From NCBI RefSeq assembly GCF_000238775.2, contig NZ_AFEJ02000001.1:2480001-2544000 (forward strand): DNA of 64,000 nt, read 5' to 3'. A model generated the notes under the pieces. The model worked only from the letters and a program-made list of their open reading frames with translations, had not been told where the DNA came from and searched no databases. Below, piece after piece: positions 1-8,960 of the stretch. Positions within the stretch are counted from its first letter, which is position 1, and every line of letters starts with the position of its first letter. Source of the stretch: Acaryochloris sp. CCMEE 5410. GTDB lineage: Bacteria; Cyanobacteriota; Cyanobacteriia; Thermosynechococcales; Thermosynechococcaceae. The translations under genes were made by a program, and so were the position numbers.

Positions 1-51
1 GTTGCCCGTATTCATAGTTTGTAGTTTAACCACCATTAACCAGTGAAATCC

Positions 52-498
52 ATGTCACAACCGATCTATCTCAGAGTGGGGAATTGGCTCAAGCAATTCC
101 CCCAATCCATTGCCACCGGAGCACCAGATGCCCCAACGGTATCTGGCCCCGCTGCTGCTGCACTACTCAGCGCTGCCTTTAGCTGCTTTTTATTGATGGT
201 GAATCAACATTTAACTGTTGTGTTTAAGAGTTGGAATGCCATTGTTTGGTCTTTAGGGGACTGGATTCCAGGCAGCCGTACCTCTGACCAAGTCTATGGC
301 GAAATTGGCAGCTATTCCGGTAAAGAAACCATCATGCTCATGGGCTGGCTGTTGAGCTGGGTATTACTACATCAGCTCTGGAAAAAACGCAATATTCATG
401 CCAGCAGTCTATATGGCAGTCTAATCTTTTTTCTAGTGGCGGCCACCGTGATGAATTGGCACCCGATATTTCCGTATTTACCCCTCATGCCCCATTAA
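52..498 (+). CDS. Small conserved membrane protein, function unknown
   Basis: About 148 residues. At least two or three hydrophobic stretches can be seen: around residues 35-52 (LLSAAFSCFLLMV), 90-110 (IMLMGWLLSWVLLHQLW) and 120-140 (GSLIFFLVAATVM). This suggests an integral membrane protein. No catalytic motif is visible. The start is taken as ATG 52 (MSQPIYLRV); an in-frame GTG at 43 would add three residues, and neither has a convincing ribosome binding site. The next small ORF begins 24 nt downstream on the same strand, so the two are probably co-transcribed. I do not recognise the family. Confidence 0.7.
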   Translation: MSQPIYLRVGNWLKQFPQSIATGAPDAPTVSGPAAAALLSAAFSCFLLMVNQHLTVVFKSWNAIVWSLGDWIPGSRTSDQVYGEIGSYSGKETIMLMGWLLSWVLLHQLWKKRNIHASSLYGSLIFFLVAATVMNWHPIFPYLPLMPH

Positions 499-522
499 TA
501 ACGATTTTTGAGGTTCAAAACC

Positions 523-729
523 ATGCAAACTCAGATAAAGACACCTACCCATCGTCTAACAACCCGGGCCATGCATAAGTATGTCATGTTGGGCGTGGGA
601 ATTTGGATTACCTTTCTCGGCACATTTGCGATCGCATATGTTCGGGTCAGCAATAGTCATCGATTTGCCGGGGAGCCTTTTCAGGCTTTATCCCCCAATG
701 AAACCCAAAAACCAGCTTCTTCCTACTAA
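523..729 (+). CDS. Small single-span membrane protein, function unknown
   Basis: About 68 residues with one clear transmembrane segment near residues 20-40 (VMLGVGIWITFLGTFAIAYV), a basic N-terminal side and a short polar tail. ATG 523 is preferred over TTG 508 because a GAGG sequence at 510-513 lies about 9 nt upstream. The 24-nt gap from the preceding membrane protein suggests an operon of two small membrane proteins. No family recognised; the orientation (N-in by the positive-inside rule) is inferred. Confidence 0.6.
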   Translation: MQTQIKTPTHRLTTRAMHKYVMLGVGIWITFLGTFAIAYVRVSNSHRFAGEPFQALSPNETQKPASSY

Positions 730-1108
730 ATCTGGGACGCCTACATTCCTTGCAGGCACTAGGATAAAACCCCAGAAAACGTACAAGTGAGCAGGTCCTG
801 CGACAGAGAATAAGTCCGGCTGAACACTATCTAAATCGCAAATGGCAAATTTTTAATTGATATATATTCTCAATTAATACTACAGTGTTGTTGGATCTGA
901 TAGGTTCCAAACTCTTCTAAAACAAGTTAGGTTGACTAGTCCTTTGATTAGACAACTTAGCTGGTCATGAAACCTGATTCACTTGAGCCGCGCAGACAAG
1001 GGGGGTCATAGATCCTGACTCCCTTTGTTTTTTTGTGATCCCACATTGACGAGTCACCCATTTCCTCAAACTGCGGTTTATTCATTTGTTTTTTGGCTTT
1101 GATTCCCC
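730..1108 (+). other. Intergenic region ending in an orphan terminator
   Basis: No convincing ORF. It contains an 8-bp AT-rich inverted repeat (853-860 with 870-877), an imperfect stem around 933-956 and a good factor-independent terminator at 997-1034. The terminator lies about 270 nt after the last gene and about 75 nt before the next, which would suit a short non-coding transcript. Confidence 0.4.
997..1034 (+). terminator. Factor-independent terminator
   Basis: A 12-bp stem (997-1008 with 1016-1027, two G-U pairs) with a 7-nt loop is followed directly by a run of seven T. It could end read-through from the two small membrane genes or a small RNA of its own. Confidence 0.7.
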
Positions 1109-1888
1109 ATGCATGCTTGGTATCGCCCCACCTTTGCGCCAGAACATGGTGCTTTGCTAGTCTTATTTGGATCGTTACTCTCTGGTGCTGCGTTAGCCCA
1201 GTCCTGGACCAATGACACGACCTGGGCTTGTGTTTGCGCCGGTTGTGCCCTCCAAGCCGAGCATCCCCTCATTGTCCAACTCAAACAACGTCGTAGTTGG
1301 AAACCGCGATATTTAGTTTGGGCCAGTATTTATGGAGGTTCTAGTCTTTTAGTAGCGCTCTATTTGGCTCAGCAGAACCCCATCTTGATATGGCTATATC
1401 TCTGCGGTGCCATCGCTTTGATCTTGGATGCGATCGCAGTACTCAACCATCAACAAAAATCCATTGCCAATGAGTTGGTGATGTTTGCCGCCATTTGCCT
1501 ATCCACATTGCTAACCTATGGGGCAACCGCTGGCACCTTAACCCCGCAAGCCTGGGGTCTATGGATATTGAATACATTATTTTATGCCAGCGCTATTTTT
1601 ACCATCAAACTCCGCAAGACCAAAACCAGCAATCTCAAACCTAGCTTTATCTTTTTGAGTATTGCCATTTTGATCACCCTGGGATTGTTCTACAGCGAAT
1701 GGCTACTGCCCCTCACTGCCCTGACCTTTACCGTCGCTCTGCTGAAATTTGCAGTCGTCATCTGGCAGCGAGACTGGTATACCCAATGTCGCTTTGAGCA
1801 TATTGCTCGTTTTGAAACCTATTTCACGGTGGTTTATGTCTGTTTGGTTGCTCTAACAGTTTTACCCCCGACATTGCCCAGCACCTAA
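1109..1888 (+). CDS. YwiC-like integral membrane protein
   Basis: 259 residues, strongly hydrophobic, with about seven or eight predicted transmembrane stretches. The N-terminal PEHGALLVLFGSLLSG resembles the K/E-HG-A start of the YwiC-like family, which has no established biochemical role. The C-terminal third has a WQRDW(Y) loop before the last hydrophobic segment. It reads toward the ferredoxin gene 57 nt downstream; linkage is possible but not shown. The start at ATG 1109 is the first methionine, and the family motif lies within the first 15 residues. Confidence 0.7.
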   Translation: MHAWYRPTFAPEHGALLVLFGSLLSGAALAQSWTNDTTWACVCAGCALQAEHPLIVQLKQRRSWKPRYLVWASIYGGSSLLVALYLAQQNPILIWLYLCGAIALILDAIAVLNHQQKSIANELVMFAAICLSTLLTYGATAGTLTPQAWGLWILNTLFYASAIFTIKLRKTKTSNLKPSFIFLSIAILITLGLFYSEWLLPLTALTFTVALLKFAVVIWQRDWYTQCRFEHIARFETYFTVVYVCLVALTVLPPTLPST

Positions 1889-1945
1889 GAAAGATGGGCT
1901 TCCGCTTTTCACACCATTCCGCTGTTTTCGATGAGGAGACTTGTA

Positions 1946-2248
1946 ATGACCACCTACTTCAAAGTCACTTTAGTCAATCAGGAAAAGGGGCTTGAAGAAA
2001 CGATTGAAGTGCCAGATGACGAATATATTCTAGATGTGGCCGAAGATAATGGCCTCGATCTGCCCTTTTCCTGTCGGGCAGGGGCTTGTTCCTCCTGTGC
2101 AGGCAAAGTGATTAAAGGCAACATCGATCAAGCCGATCAATCTTTTTTAGACGATGACCAAATTGGAGAAGGTTACACCTTGCTGTGCGTGACCTATGCC
2201 TTGTCAGACTGCATCATTGCCACCGATCAAGAAGAAGGGCTGTATTAA
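1946..2248 (+). CDS. Plant-type [2Fe-2S] ferredoxin
   Basis: About 100 residues. Electron carrier of the photosynthetic type that takes electrons from photosystem I and passes them to FNR and other reductases. The cluster-binding cysteines are plain: CRAGACSSC (C-x4-C-x2-C) followed about 29 residues later by LLCVTY. The tail DQEEGLY is typical of PetF-like ferredoxins. ATG 1946 is chosen because GAGGAG lies just upstream (1933-1938); an upstream ATG at 1931 would overlap this ribosome binding site. The paralogue within the petF group cannot be set from sequence alone. Confidence 0.93.
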   Translation: MTTYFKVTLVNQEKGLEETIEVPDDEYILDVAEDNGLDLPFSCRAGACSSCAGKVIKGNIDQADQSFLDDDQIGEGYTLLCVTYALSDCIIATDQEEGLY

Positions 2249-2293
2249 AGATGCCGTTGATCGGTCACCAACATCCCTCGCCCAAGCAGCAGA

Positions 2294-3922
2294 TTAGGAC
2301 TTACGAATGGTCCATAGCGGGAACTGCTGCGTTTTAGTAATCTGGACGCCCTCAACCCCTTTGCCACTAAAGGCATATTCCTTCCGTTGAATCAGGGGAA
2401 CATAAGGAATATCTTCAGCTAGGATTTCTTGAATCTGGGTCAAAAATGTCTGGCGCTCCTGAGAATCTTGCGTTTGGCGTTGTTGCTCAATAAGCTGATT
2501 GACCTTGGCATTGTAGTAAAAAGATCCAAGGGAGCGACTCGCCCCATCTTCACAACCGTTCTGCTCTGTTCCTTTGCTACAGGACAGAAACGGTTGAATA
2601 TAGGTATCTGGATCAAAAAAGTCTGGATACCAATTCACTAAATAGGCGGGGTAAATTCCTTTAGACAAGCTGTTATTGCCAACGGTCGATTCCACCCCTT
2701 CCAGCTTCAGCTTGAGAATCCCTTGCGAGCGTTCTTCCACAATAGCCTTCATTAAGTTCGCAGTTAACCGCCGAGCCACATAATTAGACGGATACCATAG
2801 GTCTAGGGTTAAGGGCTTTTGGGCTGAAAAACCCGCAGATATTAACAGCTGACGAGCCTGAGCCGCATCCCCATCTCCATATTTGTCTTGAAATACGGGT
2901 CGAGCAGCGTCGAAGGTACTGGGAATCAGGCTGTAAAGCGGCTCCGCTTGTCCCTGATAAACCCGCTCCTTAATCAAAGGCCGATCCACCAGAAGAGCAA
3001 TCGCCCGTCGCACCGTGGGCTGATCTAACGGTTTTTGCTTTACATTCAATACCATATGCGTGACGGCATTGCCCTTGGCCTCAATCACTTGCCAACCCGC
3101 CGCAGAAGCATCTGTCTGTAAGCGTTGAATTTGCTCAGTTTCTAAACCTTGATAGCCCACGTCAATCGCCCCCGTTTGAAACTGGTTGAAGAGATTCGCA
3201 GGAGTCGATAAGAGCTGTAGATTGATGCCCTGATTCGCCGGTTTTTCTCCCCAGTACTGATCAAACACATCTAAGCGAATAAAATCGCTTTTGTAATCCA
3301 CCAGTTGGTAAGGGCCAGTACCTACAAAGCTTTTGGGTTTAAAGGCACCAGGGCCAATGGTGTAAGCCTGGGGTGAAATCGCACAGGCTCCAAAAAAGGT
3401 TAGTAGGGCGGGTAAGGCTGCAAAGGGCTGGTTGAGAGTAATTTGGAGTTCATAATCTCCCGACGCTTTTACTCCTGCAATCGGTTCAGCTAACAAGAAG
3501 GAGGGTTGACCGCCATTTTCCATAAATCGCCGCAAGGAAAAGGCCATGGCCTCGGCGTTAAAGGGAGTCCCATCATGAAACAAAACCCCTTCTCGCAAGG
3601 GAATCGTGTACTGAAGACCATCTTCACTGACCGTGGGTAATGCAGTGGCTAATTGGGGCTTCAGGGTGGTGTTGTCTAAATCATAGGTATAAAGGGTTTC
3701 GCCCATGTTGTAGAGCAAGGTTGCCGGGAAAAGCTCATAGGCATCCGCCGGATCTATGGTCCGAATTTTGGCGGTACTGCCCAAAATAATCCGCCCGTCT
3801 CCCGCATTAGAGGGCGCATCAGACGGTCGAGGGCTACAGCTGATCACCAAAAACACGACCAGACAAAATAGCCCGATCCACTTGCGAGGAAGCGGGAATC
3901 GAGTTGCGATCGCGTTCACCAT
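2294..3922 (-). CDS. ABC transporter substrate-binding lipoprotein, peptide/nickel (SBP_bac_5) type
   Basis: About 542 residues, the usual size for family 5 binding proteins (DppA/OppA-like). The N-terminus is a signal peptide ending in a lipobox (LVISC), so it should be lipid-anchored in the periplasm and hand peptides or similar solutes to an inner-membrane ABC permease. Family hallmarks include YTIPLREGVLFHDGTPFNAE near the N-terminus and KPLTLDLWYPSN in the middle. ATG 3922 is preferred over the upstream start at 3943 because AAGGGG lies about 4 nt before it. No permease or ATPase gene is adjacent, so the partner is elsewhere. The substrate is not predictable. Confidence 0.88.
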   Translation of the reverse strand: MVNAIATRFPLPRKWIGLFCLVVFLVISCSPRPSDAPSNAGDGRIILGSTAKIRTIDPADAYELFPATLLYNMGETLYTYDLDNTTLKPQLATALPTVSEDGLQYTIPLREGVLFHDGTPFNAEAMAFSLRRFMENGGQPSFLLAEPIAGVKASGDYELQITLNQPFAALPALLTFFGACAISPQAYTIGPGAFKPKSFVGTGPYQLVDYKSDFIRLDVFDQYWGEKPANQGINLQLLSTPANLFNQFQTGAIDVGYQGLETEQIQRLQTDASAAGWQVIEAKGNAVTHMVLNVKQKPLDQPTVRRAIALLVDRPLIKERVYQGQAEPLYSLIPSTFDAARPVFQDKYGDGDAAQARQLLISAGFSAQKPLTLDLWYPSNYVARRLTANLMKAIVEERSQGILKLKLEGVESTVGNNSLSKGIYPAYLVNWYPDFFDPDTYIQPFLSCSKGTEQNGCEDGASRSLGSFYYNAKVNQLIEQQRQTQDSQERQTFLTQIQEILAEDIPYVPLIQRKEYAFSGKGVEGVQITKTQQFPLWTIRKS

Positions 3923-3958
3923 ACAGCCCCTTTCCCCAAGCATCTCAACACCATCGGT

Positions 3959-4486
3959 CTACTCACAATACAACGTGTCTCGAGTATTCCGCCCCGTCAC
4001 GGGATTCGTACCTTGGGCAGCCGCACAGAGTATCTCTAGGGTGTCATCGCGCAAATCGACATCGGTAAAGTCTGCACCATCAATAATCGCTTTGCGAAAT
4101 TCAGCGTTAAACGCAAACGCTCCTTCTAGATTGGCATTGGTGAGATTAGCCCGAGCAAATCGGGCACTATCTAAGGTCGCAACACTCAAATTTGCCCCTT
4201 CCAGATTGACATCCTCCAGGTTGGCTGCAAAAAAGCTCACCCCTCGTAAATCACTATTACTAAAATCACTGCCACGCAGATCCGCCTTTGTAAAGCTAGC
4301 GTCCGTTAAATCGCGATTCGAGAAATCGGCATTTAATAATATCTCTTTGTTATAGACATCAGCTTGAGCCGTTGGCAGCCAACTGGTTAGACTGACGCCA
4401 ACCAACAGCATTGCCATAAAACAGGCCCCCACGATTCGTCTCAGTTGTGGAAAAGCTGTGGATAAGTTAAAACCTTTCATTTTCAT
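3959..4486 (-). CDS. Secreted or thylakoid-lumen pentapeptide repeat protein
   Basis: 175 residues. An N-terminal signal peptide (hydrophobic core FMAMLLVGVSLTSW, cleavage probably after AQA) is followed by tandem pentapeptide repeats of the A(D/N)Lxx type from about residue 50 to 150, e.g. ADFSN, TDASF, ADLRG, SDFSN, VNLEGANLS. These build a right-handed quadrilateral beta-helix. The C-terminal segment has two cysteines (LCAAAQG and LYCE), as seen in lumenal pentapeptide proteins. The gene lies 36 nt upstream of the binding-protein gene on the same strand, so they may be co-transcribed. Function unknown. Confidence 0.85.
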   Translation of the reverse strand: MKMKGFNLSTAFPQLRRIVGACFMAMLLVGVSLTSWLPTAQADVYNKEILLNADFSNRDLTDASFTKADLRGSDFSNSDLRGVSFFAANLEDVNLEGANLSVATLDSARFARANLTNANLEGAFAFNAEFRKAIIDGADFTDVDLRDDTLEILCAAAQGTNPVTGRNTRDTLYCE

Positions 4487-4528
4487 AATTATTGTTAGTA
4501 AGTCAGGGGATTAACGACGCGATCAAGG

Positions 4529-5107
4529 ATGATAAAGCCGATAGTGCATATATTGATCCTATCGAACTCTTGGCTGCTTGATAGAAATATGCCTCCTCCT
4601 GCCGCACCTCGTCCCAATCGTCAGTCCCGCAACCTCCAAGTGGGGGAGTGGGGTGAACAACTGGTCTGTCAATGGCTGACCCAGCAACAGTGGCACATTC
4701 TTGACAGACGCTGGCATTGTCGATGGGGTGAAATCGATATTATCGCCAGATCGAGCCTTTCCCCTCCTAGCTCGAATAGCAATACTCGCCTAGCTTTCGT
4801 AGAAGTTAAAACCCGTCGGGCTCAAAATTGGGATGCGGATGGTCTCTTGGCGATCACACCCCAGAAACAACAGAAGCTATGGAAAACCGCTCAACTTTAC
4901 TTGAAAAAGCACCCTGAGTTAGCGGAGCTATTCTGTCAATTTGATGTAGCGCTAGTACAGTGCAACTTAAACTCAAACTCGCCCTCCAAGACAGTCCATG
5001 TGCAGGACGACTTACAAGTCACTACCGTAGAGATCAACCAGCCTATCCGTTTGAGAGGCTATCAATTCATGTTGCTGGACTATATAGAATCTGCATTTAC
5101 GCTGTAA
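4529..5107 (+). CDS. YraN family (UPF0102) predicted endonuclease
   Basis: 192 residues. It shows the restriction-endonuclease-like core of the UPF0102 family: GEWGEQLVCQWL, then RWGEIDIIARS (conserved E-x-D), then FVEVKTRR (E-x-K catalytic lysine). The family is linked to DNA repair or natural transformation without a firm activity. The first 20 residues are probably not part of the domain; an internal ATG at 4589 (MPPPAAPRPNRQ) is an alternative start with a weak upstream signal. It is divergent from the pentapeptide gene, with a 42-nt gap. Confidence 0.85.
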   Translation: MIKPIVHILILSNSWLLDRNMPPPAAPRPNRQSRNLQVGEWGEQLVCQWLTQQQWHILDRRWHCRWGEIDIIARSSLSPPSSNSNTRLAFVEVKTRRAQNWDADGLLAITPQKQQKLWKTAQLYLKKHPELAELFCQFDVALVQCNLNSNSPSKTVHVQDDLQVTTVEINQPIRLRGYQFMLLDYIESAFTL

Positions 5108-5436
5108 CGGCAAGAAACCCCTGCGTCTCAAACCATATGGGGTTGGTCACGAGATCACACAGCAGTTGCCCTGGGTACTGAATCTCTTGGGTGAGAGCTA
5201 AAGACGACTCTGATCCCCTTAAGACCTCAATATGTCATGAATTCATGACCATAAGATCCCCAAAAATACCTACTTTCCATAAACCAGCCTTTTTTACTAG
5301 CTTTTACGCCTTGACGAACTCAGAGATCTCGTACATATTTGTTAACAAAGCGATCCCCAACTAGTTATATTTACTCAAGGTTAACTATGGTTTGGCGCTC
5401 TCAACTCGTTCGTTACCCTTAGAGGTCTCTGCTGAT
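5108..5436 (+). other. Intergenic/leader region with palindrome and short leader ORF
   Basis: Upstream region of the DUF4912 gene. It contains a perfect 16-bp palindrome at 5234-5249 and a tiny ORF, ATG 5386 to TAG 5421 (MVWRSQLVRYP), that overlaps the possible TTG start at 5392 in another frame. No other gene is visible. Confidence 0.4.
5234..5249. promoter_or_regulatory. 16-bp perfect palindrome, candidate operator
   Basis: GTCATGAATTCATGAC is fully self-complementary and lies about 190 nt before the DUF4912 start. Such palindromes often bind dimeric regulators, but no regulator is known for this one. Confidence 0.35.
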
Positions 5437-6672
5437 ATGTCTCCAGATCAATTGCCTTTAGAACAGATGACTTTGCGTCAACTTCGTCGTGTCGCCAGCC
5501 GTTATGGGGTGTCACGTTACAGCCGCATGCGCAAAGACCAGTTGCTCGAGTCCATTCGCGTCGCCCAGCAAAACGCATCCGTGCCTTCCACCATGAATCA
5601 CCAAGCTAGCCCTGACTTTTCTGGGGCTGTGACGGATCAGGAGCGGGTAGAAGCTGCAAAATTTGAAGTGGGGCAAGAAGACGCTGTGGAGTTAGCATCT
5701 GTTGATACCGAAATAAATGACCTACCCGAGGGCTACGGTGAAACTCGGATTGTCCTGATGCCTAGGGATCCTCAATGGGCTTATACCTACTGGGATATTC
5801 CTCATGACCATAAGGTAATTTTGCGCAATCAGGGCGGACAACAGCTCGCATTACGTCTCTACGATGCCACGGATATTGACTTGGCTTACCAAGTCCCTCA
5901 CAGTGTGCAGGAATATCCCTGTGATGAGTTAGCCCGGGAATGGTACCTCCCCCTACCTGTGAGCGATCGCGATTACGTCATCGAAATTGGCTATCGCTGT
6001 GCCGATGGTCGCTGGTTAGTCTTAGCCCGCTCTGTACCCGTACATGTTCCCCCCACCTATCCTTCCGATTGGGTTGAAGATCAGTTTGTGACTGTCGATT
6101 GGGATATGGACCTACGGGGCAAGCAGATTACAACTCTTGTGCCCCCAGAGAAGAAGCCTGTGGCTCCTGTTACTGACAACAGCATTTATGACGAGGTCTT
6201 CGGTATGGCCGAGGGCGTCGAAGCATTGCGAGTTGCAGGTTCTCTCTATGGCTCCATGCAGCATGCTCCCGCTCATGAGTCGACCTTGAGCTCCTATGTC
6301 TTTCCTTCTGGCGTCGGTCTCTGGGCTATCCCCACTGCTTCTGGTGTCAATATGTCTGGAGTCGGCTTCTCGGCTTCTGCACCGCCCATTCGACCTCGCC
6401 AGTTCTGGTTAGTGGCTGATGCTGAGCTGATTGTCTACGGTGCCACCGAACCCGATGCAACGGTTACCATTGGCGGCCAGCCCATCCAGCTCAATCCCGA
6501 TGGAACATTCCGATTCCAAATGTCTTTCCAAGATGGTCTAATTGATTACCCAATCATGGCTGTTGCTGCGGATGGTGAGCAAAATCGCTCCATCCACATG
6601 AAGTTCACTCGGGAAACTCCTGAGCGCCGCACAAACACCAAGGAAGAAGCTGTTTTGGAATGGTTAGTTTAA
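5437..6672 (+). CDS. DUF4912 protein with N-terminal Rho-N/SAP-like domain
   Basis: About 411 residues from ATG 5437, or 426 from TTG 5392. The N-terminal 40 residues (MTLRQLRRVASRYGVSRYSR, then MRKDQLLESI) match the Rho N-terminal/SAP-like helical fold. A DUF4912 domain follows at about residues 105-215, with TRIVLMPRDPQWAYTYWDI and a YVIEIGYRCADGRWLVLARS segment. The C-terminal part (FWLVADAELIVYGATEPDA) is an Ig-like segment seen in cyanobacterial homologues. ATG 5437 has AGAGG about 10 nt upstream. Function unknown; nucleic-acid binding is inferred from the Rho-N fold only. A strong terminator follows. Confidence 0.8.
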   Translation: MSPDQLPLEQMTLRQLRRVASRYGVSRYSRMRKDQLLESIRVAQQNASVPSTMNHQASPDFSGAVTDQERVEAAKFEVGQEDAVELASVDTEINDLPEGYGETRIVLMPRDPQWAYTYWDIPHDHKVILRNQGGQQLALRLYDATDIDLAYQVPHSVQEYPCDELAREWYLPLPVSDRDYVIEIGYRCADGRWLVLARSVPVHVPPTYPSDWVEDQFVTVDWDMDLRGKQITTLVPPEKKPVAPVTDNSIYDEVFGMAEGVEALRVAGSLYGSMQHAPAHESTLSSYVFPSGVGLWAIPTASGVNMSGVGFSASAPPIRPRQFWLVADAELIVYGATEPDATVTIGGQPIQLNPDGTFRFQMSFQDGLIDYPIMAVAADGEQNRSIHMKFTRETPERRTNTKEEAVLEWLV

Positions 6673-6707
6673 TCCTCTCTTGTCTTAAAACTTAACCTCT
6701 TCTGATG

Positions 6708-6742
6708 CGAAGCGAGAAAGGTATCTTTCTCGCTTCGTTTTT
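6708..6742 (+). terminator. Strong factor-independent terminator
   Basis: A perfect 13-bp stem (6708-6720 with 6725-6737), tetraloop GTAT, and a T run right after. It ends the DUF4912 transcript. Confidence 0.9.
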
Positions 6743-6909
6743 ATCCTTAGCAGACAAATATAGTGGCCGTACCAAAGAGGATCCCCAAGTAAAACCCTTG
6801 CATAGGGTAGTGATCCCCGTCTATCTGACTTGTGTGGTCCAGCCTGTTCTCCGGGCAAACTAAGGTTAAAGCGATCTAGGTTTTTCGCAGAACCGAGGAT
6901 ACACCGTCA

Positions 6910-8502
6910 GTGAAGCTGCTCAACAAATACTTTAATTTCAATCAATCGTCAACGCCAACTCCAAGCCAAAAATCAGGTATTCAGGTTGGTCAACTCTTAA
7001 TTGATCGCTACAAGTTAGTGGAGTTAGTGGGCAGTGGCGCTATGGGAAGCGTCTATCGGGCTCAAGATCAGCTCCTAGGTGACGTGACCGTTGCCGTAAA
7101 ATTTCTCACCCATACCCTCAACAATGATGCGATCGCATCTCGTTTTGCCAGAGAAGCACGGATTGGTGCCTTATTAGGCCATCAAAGTCTAAATATTGTG
7201 CGGGTCTTAGATTACGGCTTACATGACGAGCAGGTTCCGTTCTACGTCATGGAGTTTATGCAAGGGCAAACCTTGGATGACCTCATTGAAGCAGGTCGTT
7301 TACCCTTAAATCGCTTCATTCACATCATGACCCAGGTTTGTGCAGGATTGAAGTGTGCCCATCAAGGTATCAATATCGAAGGTGAATTACATCAAGTCAT
7401 TCACCGAGATATCAAGCCTAGTAATATTTTTCTGATCAAAGATGCTAGTTTAGGCGAGCTTACCAAGCTCCTAGACTTCGGAATTGCAGACTTCCTCAGT
7501 AGCCAGTCTGAGGATATGCGCTCTCATTCCTTTGTAGGAACCGTTGCTTATGGCTCACCCGAGCAGTTTTCGGGGGCAGTTGTAGATGTCCGTTCTGATA
7601 TCTATAGTTTGGGAATCACCATGTTCGAAACCCTCACGGGCTATTTCCCCATTATGGCTACTGCCAACACCATTGAGAGTTGGGCCCAAGCACATCAGCA
7701 ATTTCACCCTCAACGCTTACGGGATGTGGTTCCAACTCTGAAAATCCCTAAGGCCCTTGAAGACTTAGTGATGAGTTGCTTAGCCAAGTCTCCCGCTCAA
7801 AGACCTCAATCGGTTACAGACATCATCAAAACCCTGAAGAGCATCACTCATCAAGGGTCTGGAGTAGATCCTTCGTTGATCAACAACTCTTCTATTGACT
7901 TAACCTCGATTACTCCCCAACAGCACACTCAGCGGGCGAACTTAACGGTTGCTGAGCAAACACAAGTTGTCTTTTGGTCAACCGAGGATCTAGCATGGCG
8001 AGCATCCTGGCCAGATAATAAACCGATTGCCAATATTGTCTTTGCGCAAACCATCCAATCTTCAGACCAAGAGGCTGTCGGTTTATGGGTGATGTTAACC
8101 AAACAAGAAATTGAGCAACGTTCCCTCAGTAAGCGCCATAGTAATTTCCTTTGTACCTTTTCTCCTCATCCAGCCATTCTTTGGATCACCACTTTATTCG
8201 ATCGCCAGCAAGGGCCTCGGTGGCTCCCTTGTTATGTGGACCTAAAGGATAACGGGGGGCAACACATCACTCAATTGCTGAGCGAGATGGGGTACTACTT
8301 ACTCATGTTGTTTGATTCATCCAATCCTGGTCAACCCGTCAGTGTCGTCACCATTAAGATTCCAGAACGGCAATGCAAACTGCTCAAAGATTGTTTATCT
8401 ACCGCCAAGCAAACCGCGACTACAGGCACATTAGTCGATAGTAAGCAGTTGCTCAAGCAGAAATATCAAGCCGTCAAGGAAAAAATTCTTGCAAAACTCT
8501 AG
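6910..8502 (+). CDS. Serine/threonine protein kinase
   Basis: 530 residues, GTG start. A Hanks-type kinase domain covers about residues 32-312. It shows the glycine loop LVGSGAMGSVYRA, the VAIK-like lysine in VAVKFLTH, the catalytic loop VIHRDIKPSN (about 163-172), the LLDFGIADF magnesium loop and GTVAYGSPEQF for the activation segment end, so it should be active. The C-terminal 200 residues have no recognised domain and no clear membrane segment, which suggests a soluble kinase with a private sensor or partner domain. The domain starts only some 30 residues in, which supports this start. Substrates unknown. Confidence 0.92.
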   Translation: MKLLNKYFNFNQSSTPTPSQKSGIQVGQLLIDRYKLVELVGSGAMGSVYRAQDQLLGDVTVAVKFLTHTLNNDAIASRFAREARIGALLGHQSLNIVRVLDYGLHDEQVPFYVMEFMQGQTLDDLIEAGRLPLNRFIHIMTQVCAGLKCAHQGINIEGELHQVIHRDIKPSNIFLIKDASLGELTKLLDFGIADFLSSQSEDMRSHSFVGTVAYGSPEQFSGAVVDVRSDIYSLGITMFETLTGYFPIMATANTIESWAQAHQQFHPQRLRDVVPTLKIPKALEDLVMSCLAKSPAQRPQSVTDIIKTLKSITHQGSGVDPSLINNSSIDLTSITPQQHTQRANLTVAEQTQVVFWSTEDLAWRASWPDNKPIANIVFAQTIQSSDQEAVGLWVMLTKQEIEQRSLSKRHSNFLCTFSPHPAILWITTLFDRQQGPRWLPCYVDLKDNGGQHITQLLSEMGYYLLMLFDSSNPGQPVSVVTIKIPERQCKLLKDCLSTAKQTATTGTLVDSKQLLKQKYQAVKEKILAKL

Positions 8503-8960
8503 CCATCAGCAATGACTCTTACAAGGCTATTGCAAATTCAAGAGGGAAAATCTAGATCGGCCATTCTTGCGTACATCGATCTTTATCCGTGCGTTTACGA
8601 CTAACGACCTCTCAACACTTTTGAATCAGTTCTAAAGAGCTGAAATCAGTATCAACAGCTTTCGCCTAACAGACCACATCTTCAGACGATCCCCCCCCCT
8701 TGCACTATAAGCTATCCAACAATCCTGGGCATTTAAACAAGACTAAAGCAAGCTGAAGAATCTGCAGACGCGAATCCTTCAGGTTTTACCAGAACTGAGA
8801 CACAGCTTCAATCTTCTTTAAGATGAAACTACGTCAAGCCCGCCAGATATACAGATCAATCGTGCTCACGCTAAACGATAAAGGCTGATACCTTAATGAC
8901 AGAAATGGTCTTCATTCGATAATGGATGAAGACCATTTCTGCAACTATCCAGGGATACCC
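8503..8960. other. Intergenic region between convergent genes
   Basis: 457 bp between the kinase and the minus-strand NB-ARC gene. It holds a C homopolymer near 8692-8700 and the long hairpin at 8900-8941. I see no gene. Confidence 0.5.
8900..8941 (-). terminator. Long hairpin at the 3' end of the NB-ARC gene
   Basis: A 16-bp perfect inverted repeat (8900-8915 with 8926-8941) with a 10-nt loop lies 20 nt beyond the stop codon of the minus-strand gene. There is no strong T run, so it may act as a 3'-protecting hairpin or a weak terminator. Confidence 0.55.

Noticed and set aside
3756-4355. 199-codon plus-strand ORF opposite the binding-protein and pentapeptide genes
   Set aside because: It is the antisense shadow of the pentapeptide repeats; its Ser/Arg/Leu-rich, regular composition comes from the repeat codons.
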